NCBI GenBank assembly: GCA_910577605.1
Contig: CAJTON010000005.1
Span: forward strand, 56,336-105,983
From: an uncultured Butyrivibrio sp.
Lineage (GTDB): Bacteria; Bacillota; Clostridia; Lachnospirales; Lachnospiraceae
Direction: 5' to 3'
DNA length: 49,648 nt
Shown here: piece after piece, positions 17,607-26,755 of the stretch
Layout: each line of letters begins with the position of its first letter
How positions within the stretch are numbered: position 1 is the first letter of the stretch
Position numbers and translations under genes: made by a program
Notes under the pieces: model-generated
What the model was told of the DNA's origin: nothing
The model's input: the letters and a program-made list of their open reading frames with translations, nothing else
Database searches by the model: none

Positions 17607-18098
17607 TTAGTAATAAAAGCCTTCACGCCTTAACAGCTTCACAAACTCAAAAAGCTGCTTTTGTTCAATTTCAAACGGCAAAACAAACGAAAATCCTATT
17701 TCCGCTTCCTTACAGGCATTGATATTTTCTCTCATTTCCCTTATGCTTTGTCCCTTATGGTAGAAATCCGCCAGATAATCCTCCACCCCATAGGCTTCAA
17801 ATTCATATGCGGAAAATTTCTCAAAGGAATATGTCAGAGCCATATCCCGTTTCAGTTTTGCGGATACGGTTATTTTATCAAACTGAATTTCAATATCACA
17901 TATTCCTTTAACGCCGACAACCGGAATCGGATAGGATTCCCTTTCCCAATCCCCGTCATCGCTTTTATGGTAATGCCCGTTGTACCAGCCGGATTCCAGT
18001 TGAAATATTCTATGTAAAATAGCTTGCACGATCTCCGTTTTTTTAGCTTCTAAATGATAATAGGCAGCGTTGATTTCATTCAGCAATTCTTTATTCAT
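17607..18098 (-). CDS. hypothetical protein, 163 residues
   Basis: Not recognised. The start is placed at the ATG 18096-18098, which has GGAGA 5 nt upstream, rather than 15 codons earlier where no ribosome site is seen. No signal peptide or membrane helix is present. The sequence is soluble and mixed alpha/beta: an N-terminal helix (about 1-30), a middle beta-rich part (ICDIEIQFDKITVSAKLKRD), and a C-terminal helical region ending FVKLLRREGFYY. The AT-richer composition differs from the flanking chromosomal genes. It lies between the HlyIII-type gene and the left end of the mobile element. Confidence 0.6.
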   Translation of the reverse strand: MNKELLNEINAAYYHLEAKKTEIVQAILHRIFQLESGWYNGHYHKSDDGDWERESYPIPVVGVKGICDIEIQFDKITVSAKLKRDMALTYSFEKFSAYEFEAYGVEDYLADFYHKGQSIREMRENINACKEAEIGFSFVLPFEIEQKQLFEFVKLLRREGFYY

Positions 18099-18180
18099 CT
18101 GATTCTCCAACCGGATTATATTTTCAGAATGATTATAACACAAATAGGTGTCGCTTTTCCACTTGATTTATATCCAAAGC

Positions 18181-18217
18181 AGAAATAACGGGAGCGCCTC
18201 ATAAAAATACGCTCCCG
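18181..18217 (-). terminator. intrinsic terminator next to the mobile element's left end
   Basis: Perfect 8-bp stem CGGGAGCG/CGCTCCCG (18189-18217). Read on the minus strand it is followed by TTATTTCT; on the plus strand by CTGATTTTT. No plus-strand gene ends here. If the mobile element is removed, this hairpin falls just behind the minus-strand ABC-exporter operon (stop at 31063), so it is probably that operon's displaced terminator. Confidence 0.6.
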
Positions 18218-18230
18218 CTGATTTTTGATA

Positions 18231-18246
18231 AGGTGCCGTAACGAAG
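18231..18246 (+). repeat. left terminal inverted repeat of the mobile element
   Basis: AGGTGCCGTAACGAAG. The reverse complement of 31023-31038 is AGGTGCGATAACGAAG: 14 of 16 bases agree and the two differing bases are the central dinucleotide. Weaker similarity continues inward for about 20 bp (TTTT, then TAAG and TGG). This fits paired recombinase-binding half-sites at the two element ends. Confidence 0.65.
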
Positions 18247-18324
18247 GTTTTGAAAATAAGTGGTAAAGACAATCGGTACGGTATATTGCAGAAAATCTAA
18301 AAATCATATTTGGAGGAAACTGCA

Positions 18325-18696
18325 ATGAAATCATTATTTGAACAAATAGGTGGCACTTATACGCAGGTTGGCAATTACTTTCTACCCGATTTAAAGCTAC
18401 CCGAAGAAGAAAACAAGCCTATCGGCATATAGGGACATCGGCACGCAAAATATTTAGAGCAAAATCATAAGATTTTGTATATGAGTCTGCTGACAAGCAG
18501 CAAGTTAAACAACTATCTTGCCGATATTGACGAACAGGCACAGGAACGCTTTGAAGTGCTCATAGAACAGATGAAGCAGGCACAGGGGATTACAGAACAA
18601 CTAAAGGCTGAAAATGTCTGGGAATGGGTTAGACGGCTCAATAACATACAGGCGTGTGCAATGGACATTGTAAATAAAGAGATTGTTTTTGCATAA
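18325..18696 (+). pseudogene. tnpV: tnpV interrupted by an in-frame TAG
   Basis: Reading from the ATG at 18325 (GGAGG upstream) gives MKSLFEQIGGTYTQVGNYFL, the usual start of transposon-encoded TnpV proteins. The frame stays intact to 18696 (124 codons) except for a TAG at 18430-18432, where the family normally has Trp (G-I/V-W-G). One base change from TGG explains it. The downstream part keeps the family's YLADIDEQAQERFE and GITEQLKAENVWEWV. TnpV has no proven role. The remnant marks the left end of the element. A reinitiated 73-codon fragment from 18475 is possible, but no ribosome site was noted. Confidence 0.8.
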
Positions 18697-18701
18697 TGTG
18701 T

Positions 18702-18731
18702 GCGGCGGGGATAAGTTCCCCGCCGCTTTTT
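18702..18731 (+). terminator. intrinsic terminator after tnpV
   Basis: Perfect 9-bp stem GCGGCGGGG/CCCCGCCGC with a 7-nt loop, followed by TTTTT. It isolates the restriction operon from transcription entering at the left end. Confidence 0.85.
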
Positions 18732-18827
18732 GATAACCATTAACAGCAAACCAAAAAGGGCTCAGGGGTTTTAATTTGCTCTGTTACATAAAATCAAACA
18801 ATATGGTTGCTAACACTCTCATTCCTG

Positions 18828-18856
18828 TTGAAATTCCTGCGAAAGTATGCTATACT
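18828..18856 (+). promoter_or_regulatory. promoter of the XRE / type I restriction operon
   Basis: TTGAAA (18828-18833), 17-bp spacer, TATACT (18851-18856) with an extended TG (TGC directly before the -10). It is 45 bp upstream of the regulator's start and is the only good promoter seen before hsdM. Confidence 0.75.
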
Positions 18857-18900
18857 CTAATATGTATAACTGTATGGTTCAAAGTGGGAGGTCACAGGAA

Positions 18901-19110
18901 ATGGCGATCAGCTACAAGAAACTTTGGAAACTGCTCATAGATAAAGATATGAAAAAGAGCGATTTGCTTAATGCAACGGGAATCAGCCGATACACCATTA
19001 ACAAGCTGAACCGTGGCGATAATGTAACCACAGATGTTTTAGTGAAAATCTGTCGTGTCCTTAATTGTACGATGGACGATATTATGGAAATTTTACCTGA
19101 AGACGAATGA
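18901..19110 (+). CDS. XRE-family HTH regulator of the restriction operon
   Basis: 69 residues, essentially one helix-turn-helix domain: MAISYKKLWKLLIDKDMKKS, then recognition region TGISRYTINKLNRGDNVTTD, ending VLNCTMDDIMEILPED. The start is the ATG at 18901 with GGGAGG upstream; an earlier in-frame ATG at 18847 overlaps the -10 box. It is 24 bp upstream of hsdM. It is probably a small controller-type repressor that tunes expression of the restriction operon after transfer; the closest known type is the Cro/YozG-like XRE group. No effector domain is present. Confidence 0.8.
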   Translation: MAISYKKLWKLLIDKDMKKSDLLNATGISRYTINKLNRGDNVTTDVLVKICRVLNCTMDDIMEILPEDE

Positions 19111-19134
19111 ATATAGAAAAGCGAGGTTTTTACT

Positions 19135-20709
19135 ATGGCGAAAGCAGCCTCTAAACCCAAAAAGGAAATTACAATGGAAGAAGCGCTTTGGAAAAGTGCG
19201 GACAAGCTCCGTGGCTCTGTTGAGCCTGCGGAATACAAACATGTTGTCCTCAGTCTGTTCTTCCTTAAATTTGCAAGTGATAAATTTGAATCGCAGAGAA
19301 AAGCAATCTTGGCGAAATACGGAGAAAAATTTATAGATAACATTGCGTTCTATACGAAGGACAATGTTTTCTTCCTGACCGAAGAAAGCCGTTGGTCGTA
19401 CATCATGGAGAATGCCAAGCAGGATGATATTGCCCTCAAAATTGACACGGCTCTCTACATGATTGAGAAAACCAATCCGGCGCTCAAAGGTGCTTTGCCA
19501 GATAACTATTATTCACGGCTTCATATTGATACGGCAAAGCTAGCTTCTCTGCTTGACGAGATTGACCGTATCAATACGGATGATGAAGAAAACGATATTA
19601 TCGGTCGGGTGTATGAATACTTCCTCGGAAAGTTTGCTCTTGCGGAGGGTAAAGGCAAAGGAGAGTTCTATACGCCGAAATGTATCGTCAATCTGATTGC
19701 CGAAATGATAGAGCCGTATGACGGTATCCTGTATGACCCCTGCTGCGGCTCAGGCGGTATGTTTGTGCAGTCCATCAAGTTCGTAGAAGCACATAGCGGC
19801 AATAAGAAAAAAGTTTCTATTTATGGACAGGAGTATACCAATACCACTTTCAAGCTGGCAAAGATGAATCTTGCCATTCGTGGTATTTCCGCAAATCTCG
19901 GTGAAATGGCGGCAAATACTTTTACTAACGATCAGCACAAGGATTTGAAAGCGGACTTTATTATGGCGAATCCTCCGTTCAACCAAAAGGAATGGAGAGC
20001 CGCCAACGAACTGGAGCATGACCCACGCTGGCAAGGCTATGAAGTACCGCCAACAAGCAATGCGAACTATGGGTGGATATTGAATATTGTTTCCAAGTTG
20101 TCGCAGAATGGCGTAGCCGGATTTCTGCTTGCCAATGGCGCATTGTCTGATGATGGTACGGAACTGAAAATCAGAGAACAGCTTATTAGAAATAATCTTG
20201 TTGAAGCGATTATCATTCTTCCGAGAAGCCTGTTTTATACGACGGATATAAGCGTTACGCTTTGGATACTGAATAAAAACAAGAAAGCCCGCACAGTAGA
20301 TCAGAACGGGTATCTCAAACGCTACCGCAACCGTGAGAAAGAAATTCTCTTTATGGATCTTCGTCAAATGGGTAGTCCGTATGAAAAGAAATACATAGAG
20401 CTGACAGAGGAAGATCGGGCAAAAGTGACCTCTGTTTATCACGCTTGGCAGCAGGAGGGATATGAAGAAACATATGAAAATATTCCTGAGTTCTGTTATT
20501 CTGCTTCCTTTGATGAAGTGGCAGAAAAATGCTTTACGCTTGTACCGAGCCGTTACATAGAATTTGTCAACAGGGACGAGAACATCGACTTTGATACCAA
20601 GATGAAAGCTTTGCAAGGAGAGTTGAAAGAATTACTCGTTGCAGAAGAAAAGTCCAAAGCCGACCTTCTCTCCGTCTTTAAGGAGTTGGGTTATGAAATC
20701 AAATTATAA
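19135..20709 (+). CDS. hsdM: type I restriction-modification DNA methyltransferase subunit (HsdM)
   Basis: 524 residues. Transfers methyl groups from S-adenosylmethionine to adenine in the bipartite site chosen by HsdS. The N-terminal helical domain is about 8-160. Methyltransferase motif I is DPCCGSGGMFV (residues 201-211) and the catalytic motif IV is NPPF (279-282), preceded by the region-X-like GEFYTPKCIVNLI. GAGG precedes the ATG by 8 nt. Its 3' end overlaps hsdS by 17 bp, implying coupled synthesis of the M2S methylase. The length is normal for the family and all key motifs are intact. Confidence 0.95.
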   Translation: MAKAASKPKKEITMEEALWKSADKLRGSVEPAEYKHVVLSLFFLKFASDKFESQRKAILAKYGEKFIDNIAFYTKDNVFFLTEESRWSYIMENAKQDDIALKIDTALYMIEKTNPALKGALPDNYYSRLHIDTAKLASLLDEIDRINTDDEENDIIGRVYEYFLGKFALAEGKGKGEFYTPKCIVNLIAEMIEPYDGILYDPCCGSGGMFVQSIKFVEAHSGNKKKVSIYGQEYTNTTFKLAKMNLAIRGISANLGEMAANTFTNDQHKDLKADFIMANPPFNQKEWRAANELEHDPRWQGYEVPPTSNANYGWILNIVSKLSQNGVAGFLLANGALSDDGTELKIREQLIRNNLVEAIIILPRSLFYTTDISVTLWILNKNKKARTVDQNGYLKRYRNREKEILFMDLRQMGSPYEKKYIELTEEDRAKVTSVYHAWQQEGYEETYENIPEFCYSASFDEVAEKCFTLVPSRYIEFVNRDENIDFDTKMKALQGELKELLVAEEKSKADLLSVFKELGYEIKL

Positions 20710-21880
20710 GTCTATTGGTGAGTTAGTTGAAAGAATAGACCAACGAAATACGGACGGCTCTGTAACTAATCTGATTGGCGTCAGCATTGACAAGAGGTTT
20801 ATCCCTTCGGTTGCTAATGTTATCGGAACAGACCTTACTAAATATAAAGTTATCGAAAAATATGATTTTGCAGTCAGTCTTATGCAGGTAAGTAGAGATG
20901 AAAAAATCCCCGTTGCTTGTCAAATGGATTTTGATCGAGCAATAATGTCACCCGCATATCCGATTTTCAGAGTAAAAGACACAAATGTTATTTTGCCCGA
21001 ATATTTGGAAATGTGGTTTATGCGCCCTGAATTTGACCGAGAAGCATCTTTCATAGCTGTTGGTGGTGTGCGTGGCAGTATGTCGTGGGATGACTTTGCA
21101 AATATGATATTACCTGTCCCCTCTATTGAGGAACAGAGAAATATTGTTAAGGCGTATAAAACCGTTACAGATAGAATTGCGTTAAAAAAGAGGATAAATG
21201 ATAATTTAGAAGCGACTATCCAAGCAATCTTCAAGTCATTGTTCATTGACTATGAAAAAACAGACTGTTCCGATTTCATCGAATTTGAGTATGGAAAATA
21301 TCCTGCAAGTTGGAGTTTGGTTGACTTGGATACTGTCGTTGATGTTCGTGATGGAACTCACGACTCACCAAGTCCAACCGAATTTGGTAAATATCTCATT
21401 ACTTCTCGTCATTTACTCCCATACGCTGTTGATCGTAGTGATGCGTACTTTATTAGTGAAGACGACTTCAAGAAAGCAAATGAGAGAAGTAAGGTCGAGT
21501 ATGGGGATATTCTCTTTAGTATGATTGGAACAATCGGTATCATTTCTTTTATCACAGACAAAGAAATTGATTTTGCGATAAAGAATGTAGGATTATTCCG
21601 CACTTCTCAAAATCTAACAATACGATATTTCATTCTCTCGTACCTTAAAAGCAAAATCGTGGAGAACTATATTACTTCCTATATGGCAGGAAGCACGCAG
21701 TCGTATGTGAGTTTGAGTGTGCTTAGAAAGATACCTCTTATTTTGCCGACTGAAGATGTACTTCAACATTTTGAGAAACAAGTAACACCACTATATGCAA
21801 AAATGATTGAAAACACCTACGAAATCACAAAACTCAACGATCTAAAAGATGTGATAACCACAACTATGTCAAGCTGCTAA
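20693..21880 (+). CDS. hsdS: type I restriction-modification specificity subunit (HsdS)
   Basis: 395 residues from the ATG at 20693, which has AAGGAG about 7 nt upstream; the frame extends further upstream only inside hsdM. It consists of two target-recognition domains (about 1-140 and 215-340), each followed by a conserved helical spacer: first ILPVPSIEEQRNIVKAYKTV with the coil up to IFKSLFIDYE, then PLILPTEDVLQHFEKQVTPL. The recognition domains decide the two half-sites. The composition is clearly more AT-rich than hsdM and hsdR. The second spacer ends at TTMSSC, a normal length. The recognition sequence cannot be predicted here. Confidence 0.92.
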   Translation: MKSNYKSIGELVERIDQRNTDGSVTNLIGVSIDKRFIPSVANVIGTDLTKYKVIEKYDFAVSLMQVSRDEKIPVACQMDFDRAIMSPAYPIFRVKDTNVILPEYLEMWFMRPEFDREASFIAVGGVRGSMSWDDFANMILPVPSIEEQRNIVKAYKTVTDRIALKKRINDNLEATIQAIFKSLFIDYEKTDCSDFIEFEYGKYPASWSLVDLDTVVDVRDGTHDSPSPTEFGKYLITSRHLLPYAVDRSDAYFISEDDFKKANERSKVEYGDILFSMIGTIGIISFITDKEIDFAIKNVGLFRTSQNLTIRYFILSYLKSKIVENYITSYMAGSTQSYVSLSVLRKIPLILPTEDVLQHFEKQVTPLYAKMIENTYEITKLNDLKDVITTTMSSC

Positions 21881-21913
21881 ATTATCATTTAACCGAAGGG
21901 AGATGGAACAGTT

Positions 21914-23425
21914 ATGGATACATATAAATTTTATTATGATGAGTCAGAACACAGTAGAAAAATCAACTATAATACCGTAACTGCTCCAAATTATTACGAT
22001 AATTTTGTTACAGTTGTAGTTGGTTGGGCGAAAGAAAAGGAAAAAGAAGTTTTCAAGAAATATGAGGACTTTGAAAATAAATATACTGACCGTAAAGATA
22101 GAAACGGCGAATTAAAAAGTACAACTTTGAAGCAAAAGAAGCTTGAATATGGATTTGCTTCGCTCGATAAAGCCAACACACAGTTTATAATAGACTTCTT
22201 GTCTGTTTTTGATGAAAGTACCAAGCTGTATTTTTCTGTTGCGAGTAAGATAGAATATTTGGTGTTGCAGCTTTTTATAGGCTATCAGAATAATTTCGTT
22301 GTAGATGCAGATGCAGTTAAGTATTCCATTACAAAGGCTCTTGTTGTGTATCGTCCGGGGAATGTTATCAAATGTATTTATGATAATGCGGAAGAATTTG
22401 TAGAGGAATTGAAAAGATTTTTTAGAGAGCGAATTGAATGTAACCGTTCAAATATGAGTCTGAAAGAGCAGGAGAATGAAGCCTTTGAAAATATACTGTA
22501 TATTTTGAACGATATTTCAGCTATTCCAGAACTGCAATGGGATTATCGTATGCCGTTTAGTGGTTTTGCAAAATACTTACAGGAAGAACATATTAAGAAT
22601 TATGCCTTAGTTTTAGATAAAGAGGGAGAGCAGAACGAAGCCAGTAGGACGATGCAGGCTGCTTGCGAAATGGGACTGTCTAATGTAACAGAGGAAAATT
22701 CAAAAGATAGCTGTGGCTTGCGTATGGCAGATATGATGGCGGGTATTATTTCAAAGCTGTTAAAAGCCTTGTGTGATGAATTACACTATCATTCCATTGC
22801 AGAGGGAACGGAGAAAAAACTGTTAAATGAAAAATGGTTTCGACTTGATGAAGCACAACTGAACCTATATAAAAAGTTATATAAGATAATTTGTGAATGG
22901 GATAATGCTTGGTATAAGTCGTATGCAGGAATTTATTCCGATGACTTGGTATGTTTTATAGGACTACTTGGCTATATGGCTCATTTTGAGAACAAAGAAC
23001 AGATTGTCAATGAGAAACTTGAAATGCAGGGCGAATATTTTAATGGATATGTTTGTCGGCAGTTATCCGATTATTTTAACCGCAGACGAAGTAAATTGCC
23101 GATAGACTTTATTGATCAAAATGATGGGGATTATTTTCTAAATCGTCGTGGAGCAAAAGTCTATTATGATATTACTAAGCAACCAATTCTTCAAATTGCT
23201 GAAGGTAGTCAAACGGAAATGGTTTTATCTGTTGGAATGGATAAATCGGGTATTCCATTGATTACGATTTCAAATGAGGACAATCCGATTTGTTATCGTT
23301 TGCCAGAAGAATTGAGTGATTGGGCATATACGGTTATTGGAATGGCGAATATGGGAGAGAATTTATTCCCGTCACAAGTTGTATTTACTAAAGAGAAGAA
23401 CAGATATTTTGCTGATATTTTATAA
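21914..23425 (+). CDS. DUF3800-like protein inside the type I restriction operon
   Basis: 503 residues. The N-terminus YYDESEHSRK and the later acidic motifs LVLDKEGEQNE and DSCGLRMADMMAGIISK match the spaced acidic pattern of DUF3800 proteins, whose fold is thought to resemble RNase H (DES...D...DS..lQxAD). The family has no settled function. The C-terminal 200 residues are not recognised. It sits 34 bp after hsdS and 31 bp before hsdR, in the same direction, each with its own ribosome site, and shares the low GC of hsdS. A nuclease acting with or guarding the restriction system is possible but is inference. Confidence 0.65.
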   Translation: MDTYKFYYDESEHSRKINYNTVTAPNYYDNFVTVVVGWAKEKEKEVFKKYEDFENKYTDRKDRNGELKSTTLKQKKLEYGFASLDKANTQFIIDFLSVFDESTKLYFSVASKIEYLVLQLFIGYQNNFVVDADAVKYSITKALVVYRPGNVIKCIYDNAEEFVEELKRFFRERIECNRSNMSLKEQENEAFENILYILNDISAIPELQWDYRMPFSGFAKYLQEEHIKNYALVLDKEGEQNEASRTMQAACEMGLSNVTEENSKDSCGLRMADMMAGIISKLLKALCDELHYHSIAEGTEKKLLNEKWFRLDEAQLNLYKKLYKIICEWDNAWYKSYAGIYSDDLVCFIGLLGYMAHFENKEQIVNEKLEMQGEYFNGYVCRQLSDYFNRRRSKLPIDFIDQNDGDYFLNRRGAKVYYDITKQPILQIAEGSQTEMVLSVGMDKSGIPLITISNEDNPICYRLPEELSDWAYTVIGMANMGENLFPSQVVFTKEKNRYFADIL

Positions 23426-23455
23426 AACACAGAGCGTATAAAAGGAGTGACCGCA

Positions 23456-26400
23456 ATGGCAAATTTTAATGAACACGCATTGGAAATGTCCATAATGGAG
23501 TTGTTCAGAGACGAGGGATATGTCTATTTGAACGGCGAACAGATACATAGGGAAATCGGCGAGGTTTTGATTATAGATGATTTGAAGCAGTACCTTTTCG
23601 GGCGTTATGCCAAAGACGATATTACTCCAAGCGAGGTTGACAGCATTGTTTTGATGCTGAAAAGTATTTCGGGTACAATATATGAAGCGAACAAGGCAAT
23701 TTATAAAATGCTCTGCGACGGCTTTATCTTCAACCGTGAGGACAGGACGCAAAAGGACATACATATTCAGCTTATCGACTTCGACACGCCCGAAAACAAC
23801 ATTTTCAAAGTTGTCAATCAGTTTGAAATTGAGGGCGTTAATAATCAGCACCGTATTCCCGACGGCATTGTGTTTCTAAACGGTATTCCGGTCGTTGTGC
23901 TTGAATTTAAGAGCGCCGTACAGGAAAACACAACGATTATGGACGCTTACAAACAGCTTACCGTCCGCTATCGCCGTGACATTCCTGAACTTTTTAAATA
24001 CAACGCCTTTGTTGTAATCAGCGACGGCGCAAACAATAAATACGGCTCGTTTTTCAGTCCGTATGATTTCTTTTATGCGTGGAGAAAAATCAACTCGGAA
24101 GATAAAGAGCTTGACGGAATCAACTCCCTTGTGACAATGATGAAGGGCTTATTCCGAAAAGACCGTTTGCTTGCCGTAATCAAGGACTTTATCTATTTTC
24201 CCGACAGCTCGGATAAGGATTTGAAAATCGTCTGCCGCTATCCGCAGTTTTTCGCTGCAAACAAGCTGTTTGAGAATATCAAAGAACATATGCGCCCCGA
24301 AGGAGACGGCAAGGGCGGCACCTATTTCGGAGCGACAGGCTGTGGAAAGAGTTATACAATGCTTTTTCTCACCCGTATGCTGATGAAAAGCACATATTTC
24401 CACTCTCCGACCATACTAATTATTACCGACAGGACAGACCTTGACGATCAGTTATCCAAGCAGTTTGTAGCTTCCAAAAAGTATATAGGCGATGAAACGG
24501 TTGTAAGCATAGAATCCCGTGAGAAACTGCGTGAAGAATTGCAGGGCAGGACAAGCGGCGGCGTTTATCTTACGACTATTCAGAAATTTACTGAGGATTT
24601 GCAGCTTCTGACCGACCGAAACAATGTTATCTGCATTTCCGACGAGGCGCACAGAAGTCAGATCAATCTTGACCAAAAGGTGCGTATTAGCGAATCCGGC
24701 GTAGAACGCACCTATGGTTTTGCAAAGTATCTGCATGATTCTTTGCCTAATGCCACTTATGTAGGTTTTACGGGAACGCCCGTTAACGGCACGATTGAGG
24801 TTTTCGGCGGCGTGGTTGATTCCTATACAATGACGGAATCCGTCAAAGACGGGATTACGGTCAATCTTGTTTATGACGGACGGGCGGCAAAGGTTATGCT
24901 GGATCAGGAGAAAGTTCGCCAAATTGAAGAATACTATGCGCAATGCGAGCGAGAGGGCGCAAACGAACATCAGATAGAGGAAAGCCAAAAAGCCGTAGCG
25001 AAAATGGAGGTCATTATAGGAGATCCCGACAGACTGCGTGCCGTTGCCGAGGATTTTATAAACCATTATGAAACCCGTGTGGCGGAGGGAGCAACCGTTG
25101 CGGGCAAAGCTATGTTTGTCTGTTCCAACCGCAATATCGCTTATGATTTGTATAAAATCATTGTAGAGCTGCGTCCTGAATGGGTGAAAAAGAAAATCTC
25201 AGATGACGGAGTTGCTCTTACGGAAGAGGATAAGAAAGAGTTAAAGCCGACTTCGAAGATTCAAATGGTAATGACCCGAAACAAGGACGATGAAAAAGAA
25301 CTCTATGATATGCTCGGAACAAAGGATGACCGTAAAGAACTTGATAGACAGTTCAAGAATGTTAAGTCCAATTTCAAAATTGCGATTGTCGTGGATATGT
25401 GGCTTACGGGGTTTGATGTGCCGGAACTTGACACAATTTATATTGACAAGCCCATTCAGCAGCATACTCTGATTCAAACAATATCCCGTGTCAATCGTGT
25501 TTGTGAGGGGAAAGACAAAGGACTGATCGTTGACTATATCGGTATCAAGAAGAATATGAATGCCGCCCTCAAGAAGTACACTAATTTTGAGAGTGAAGAA
25601 TTTGAAGGAATAGAGCAGTCGGTAACGATTGTGAAAGACCAGTTGGAAGTGTTGGGACAGATGTTCCATAACTTTAACAGCCGTGATTTCTTTGTCGGAT
25701 CGCCGACCGAACAGCTTGCCTGTCTTAACAGAGCTACTGAATATGTGCAGCTTTCAGAAGAGCTTGAAACCCGTTTTATGGCAGCTGTTAAGCGAATGAA
25801 GCAGGCGTTTAACCTGTGCAGCTCCAGTGACAAGTTCACCGATGAAGATAAGGATTATATCCATTTTTACTGCGCTGTTCGTTCTGTTCTTTTCAAGCTG
25901 ACAAAGGGGGACGCTCCCGATATTTCTCAGATGAACGCAAGAGTGCGTGAAATGCTGGAGGGCGCTATTCAATCAGACGGAATCGAGGAGCTGTTTGAAA
26001 CTGGCAAACATATCTCGGTCGATATTTTCAGCGACGAATATATGGATAAAATCAATGCGATACAGCTTCCGAATACGAAGATAAAGATTTTGCAGCGGCT
26101 TCTTTCACAGGCGATTGACGAGTTCAAAAAAATCAATAAGATTATGGGCGTGGAATTTGCCGACAGGCTGAAAAGAATGGTTGATGAATATAATAACCGC
26201 CGCAGGGACGAAGCATATGCAAATGAAGTCCTTGATGATGTAGCCGAACAGCTTACACAGCTTTTAGAGGAACTTAAAAGAGAAAAAGAGTCTTTTAAGG
26301 GAATGGGAATAGATTACGAAGAAAAGGCATTTTATGATATTCTGAAAGCTGTTGCAAGAAAATTTGAATTTGAGTATCCCGATGATAAGATGATTGAACT

Positions 26401-26596
26401 TTCTAAGAGAATTAAGAAAATAGTGGACGATAAGGCACGATATACAGACTGGTCAACCCGTGACGATATAAAAGCAAATCTGCAAGTGGATTTGATTATC
26501 CTGCTTGATGAATTTGATTATCCTCCGGTAACCATCGATGATGTTTACAAAGAGGTGCTGGAACAGGCGGAGAACTTCAAGAAATATGCGAACTGA
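23456..26596 (+). CDS. hsdR: type I restriction endonuclease / translocase subunit (HsdR)
   Basis: 1046 residues from the ATG at 23456 (AAGGAG 9 nt upstream); a GTG three codons earlier lies within the ribosome site. It cuts unmodified DNA after ATP-driven translocation. The PD-(D/E)xK nuclease is IPDGIVF...VVVLEFK (Asp136, Glu150, Lys152). The SF2 motor has Walker A GATGCGKS (292-299), DEAH (396-399) and TGTP (439-442), with motif VI-like QTISRVNRV further on. A C-terminal helical domain of about 250 residues docks on the methylase. All catalytic motifs are intact. A perfect terminator lies 118 bp downstream. Confidence 0.95.
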   Translation: MANFNEHALEMSIMELFRDEGYVYLNGEQIHREIGEVLIIDDLKQYLFGRYAKDDITPSEVDSIVLMLKSISGTIYEANKAIYKMLCDGFIFNREDRTQKDIHIQLIDFDTPENNIFKVVNQFEIEGVNNQHRIPDGIVFLNGIPVVVLEFKSAVQENTTIMDAYKQLTVRYRRDIPELFKYNAFVVISDGANNKYGSFFSPYDFFYAWRKINSEDKELDGINSLVTMMKGLFRKDRLLAVIKDFIYFPDSSDKDLKIVCRYPQFFAANKLFENIKEHMRPEGDGKGGTYFGATGCGKSYTMLFLTRMLMKSTYFHSPTILIITDRTDLDDQLSKQFVASKKYIGDETVVSIESREKLREELQGRTSGGVYLTTIQKFTEDLQLLTDRNNVICISDEAHRSQINLDQKVRISESGVERTYGFAKYLHDSLPNATYVGFTGTPVNGTIEVFGGVVDSYTMTESVKDGITVNLVYDGRAAKVMLDQEKVRQIEEYYAQCEREGANEHQIEESQKAVAKMEVIIGDPDRLRAVAEDFINHYETRVAEGATVAGKAMFVCSNRNIAYDLYKIIVELRPEWVKKKISDDGVALTEEDKKELKPTSKIQMVMTRNKDDEKELYDMLGTKDDRKELDRQFKNVKSNFKIAIVVDMWLTGFDVPELDTIYIDKPIQQHTLIQTISRVNRVCEGKDKGLIVDYIGIKKNMNAALKKYTNFESEEFEGIEQSVTIVKDQLEVLGQMFHNFNSRDFFVGSPTEQLACLNRATEYVQLSEELETRFMAAVKRMKQAFNLCSSSDKFTDEDKDYIHFYCAVRSVLFKLTKGDAPDISQMNARVREMLEGAIQSDGIEELFETGKHISVDIFSDEYMDKINAIQLPNTKIKILQRLLSQAIDEFKKINKIMGVEFADRLKRMVDEYNNRRRDEAYANEVLDDVAEQLTQLLEELKREKESFKGMGIDYEEKAFYDILKAVARKFEFEYPDDKMIELSKRIKKIVDDKARYTDWSTRDDIKANLQVDLIILLDEFDYPPVTIDDVYKEVLEQAENFKKYAN

Positions 26597-26714
26597 GTAA
26601 AAAGACACAAATTCCAAACTGTGGAGTAAATGAATTTGCGAAGAAAACCGCATTTTATTATCTTTTTCGCTATACCTAAACTAAATAGTATTCCCCTATT
26701 TCTGAAAAATATTC

Positions 26715-26755
26715 AAAACCCGCCGAAAAAATCTTGATTTTCGGCGGGTTTTCTG
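26715..26755 (+). terminator. intrinsic terminator of the restriction operon
   Basis: Perfect 15-bp arms (26715-26729 and 26738-26752; core CCCGCCG/CGGCGGG flanked by A and T runs) ending in TTTTCT. The A-tract before the stem makes it potentially active in both directions. Confidence 0.9.
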
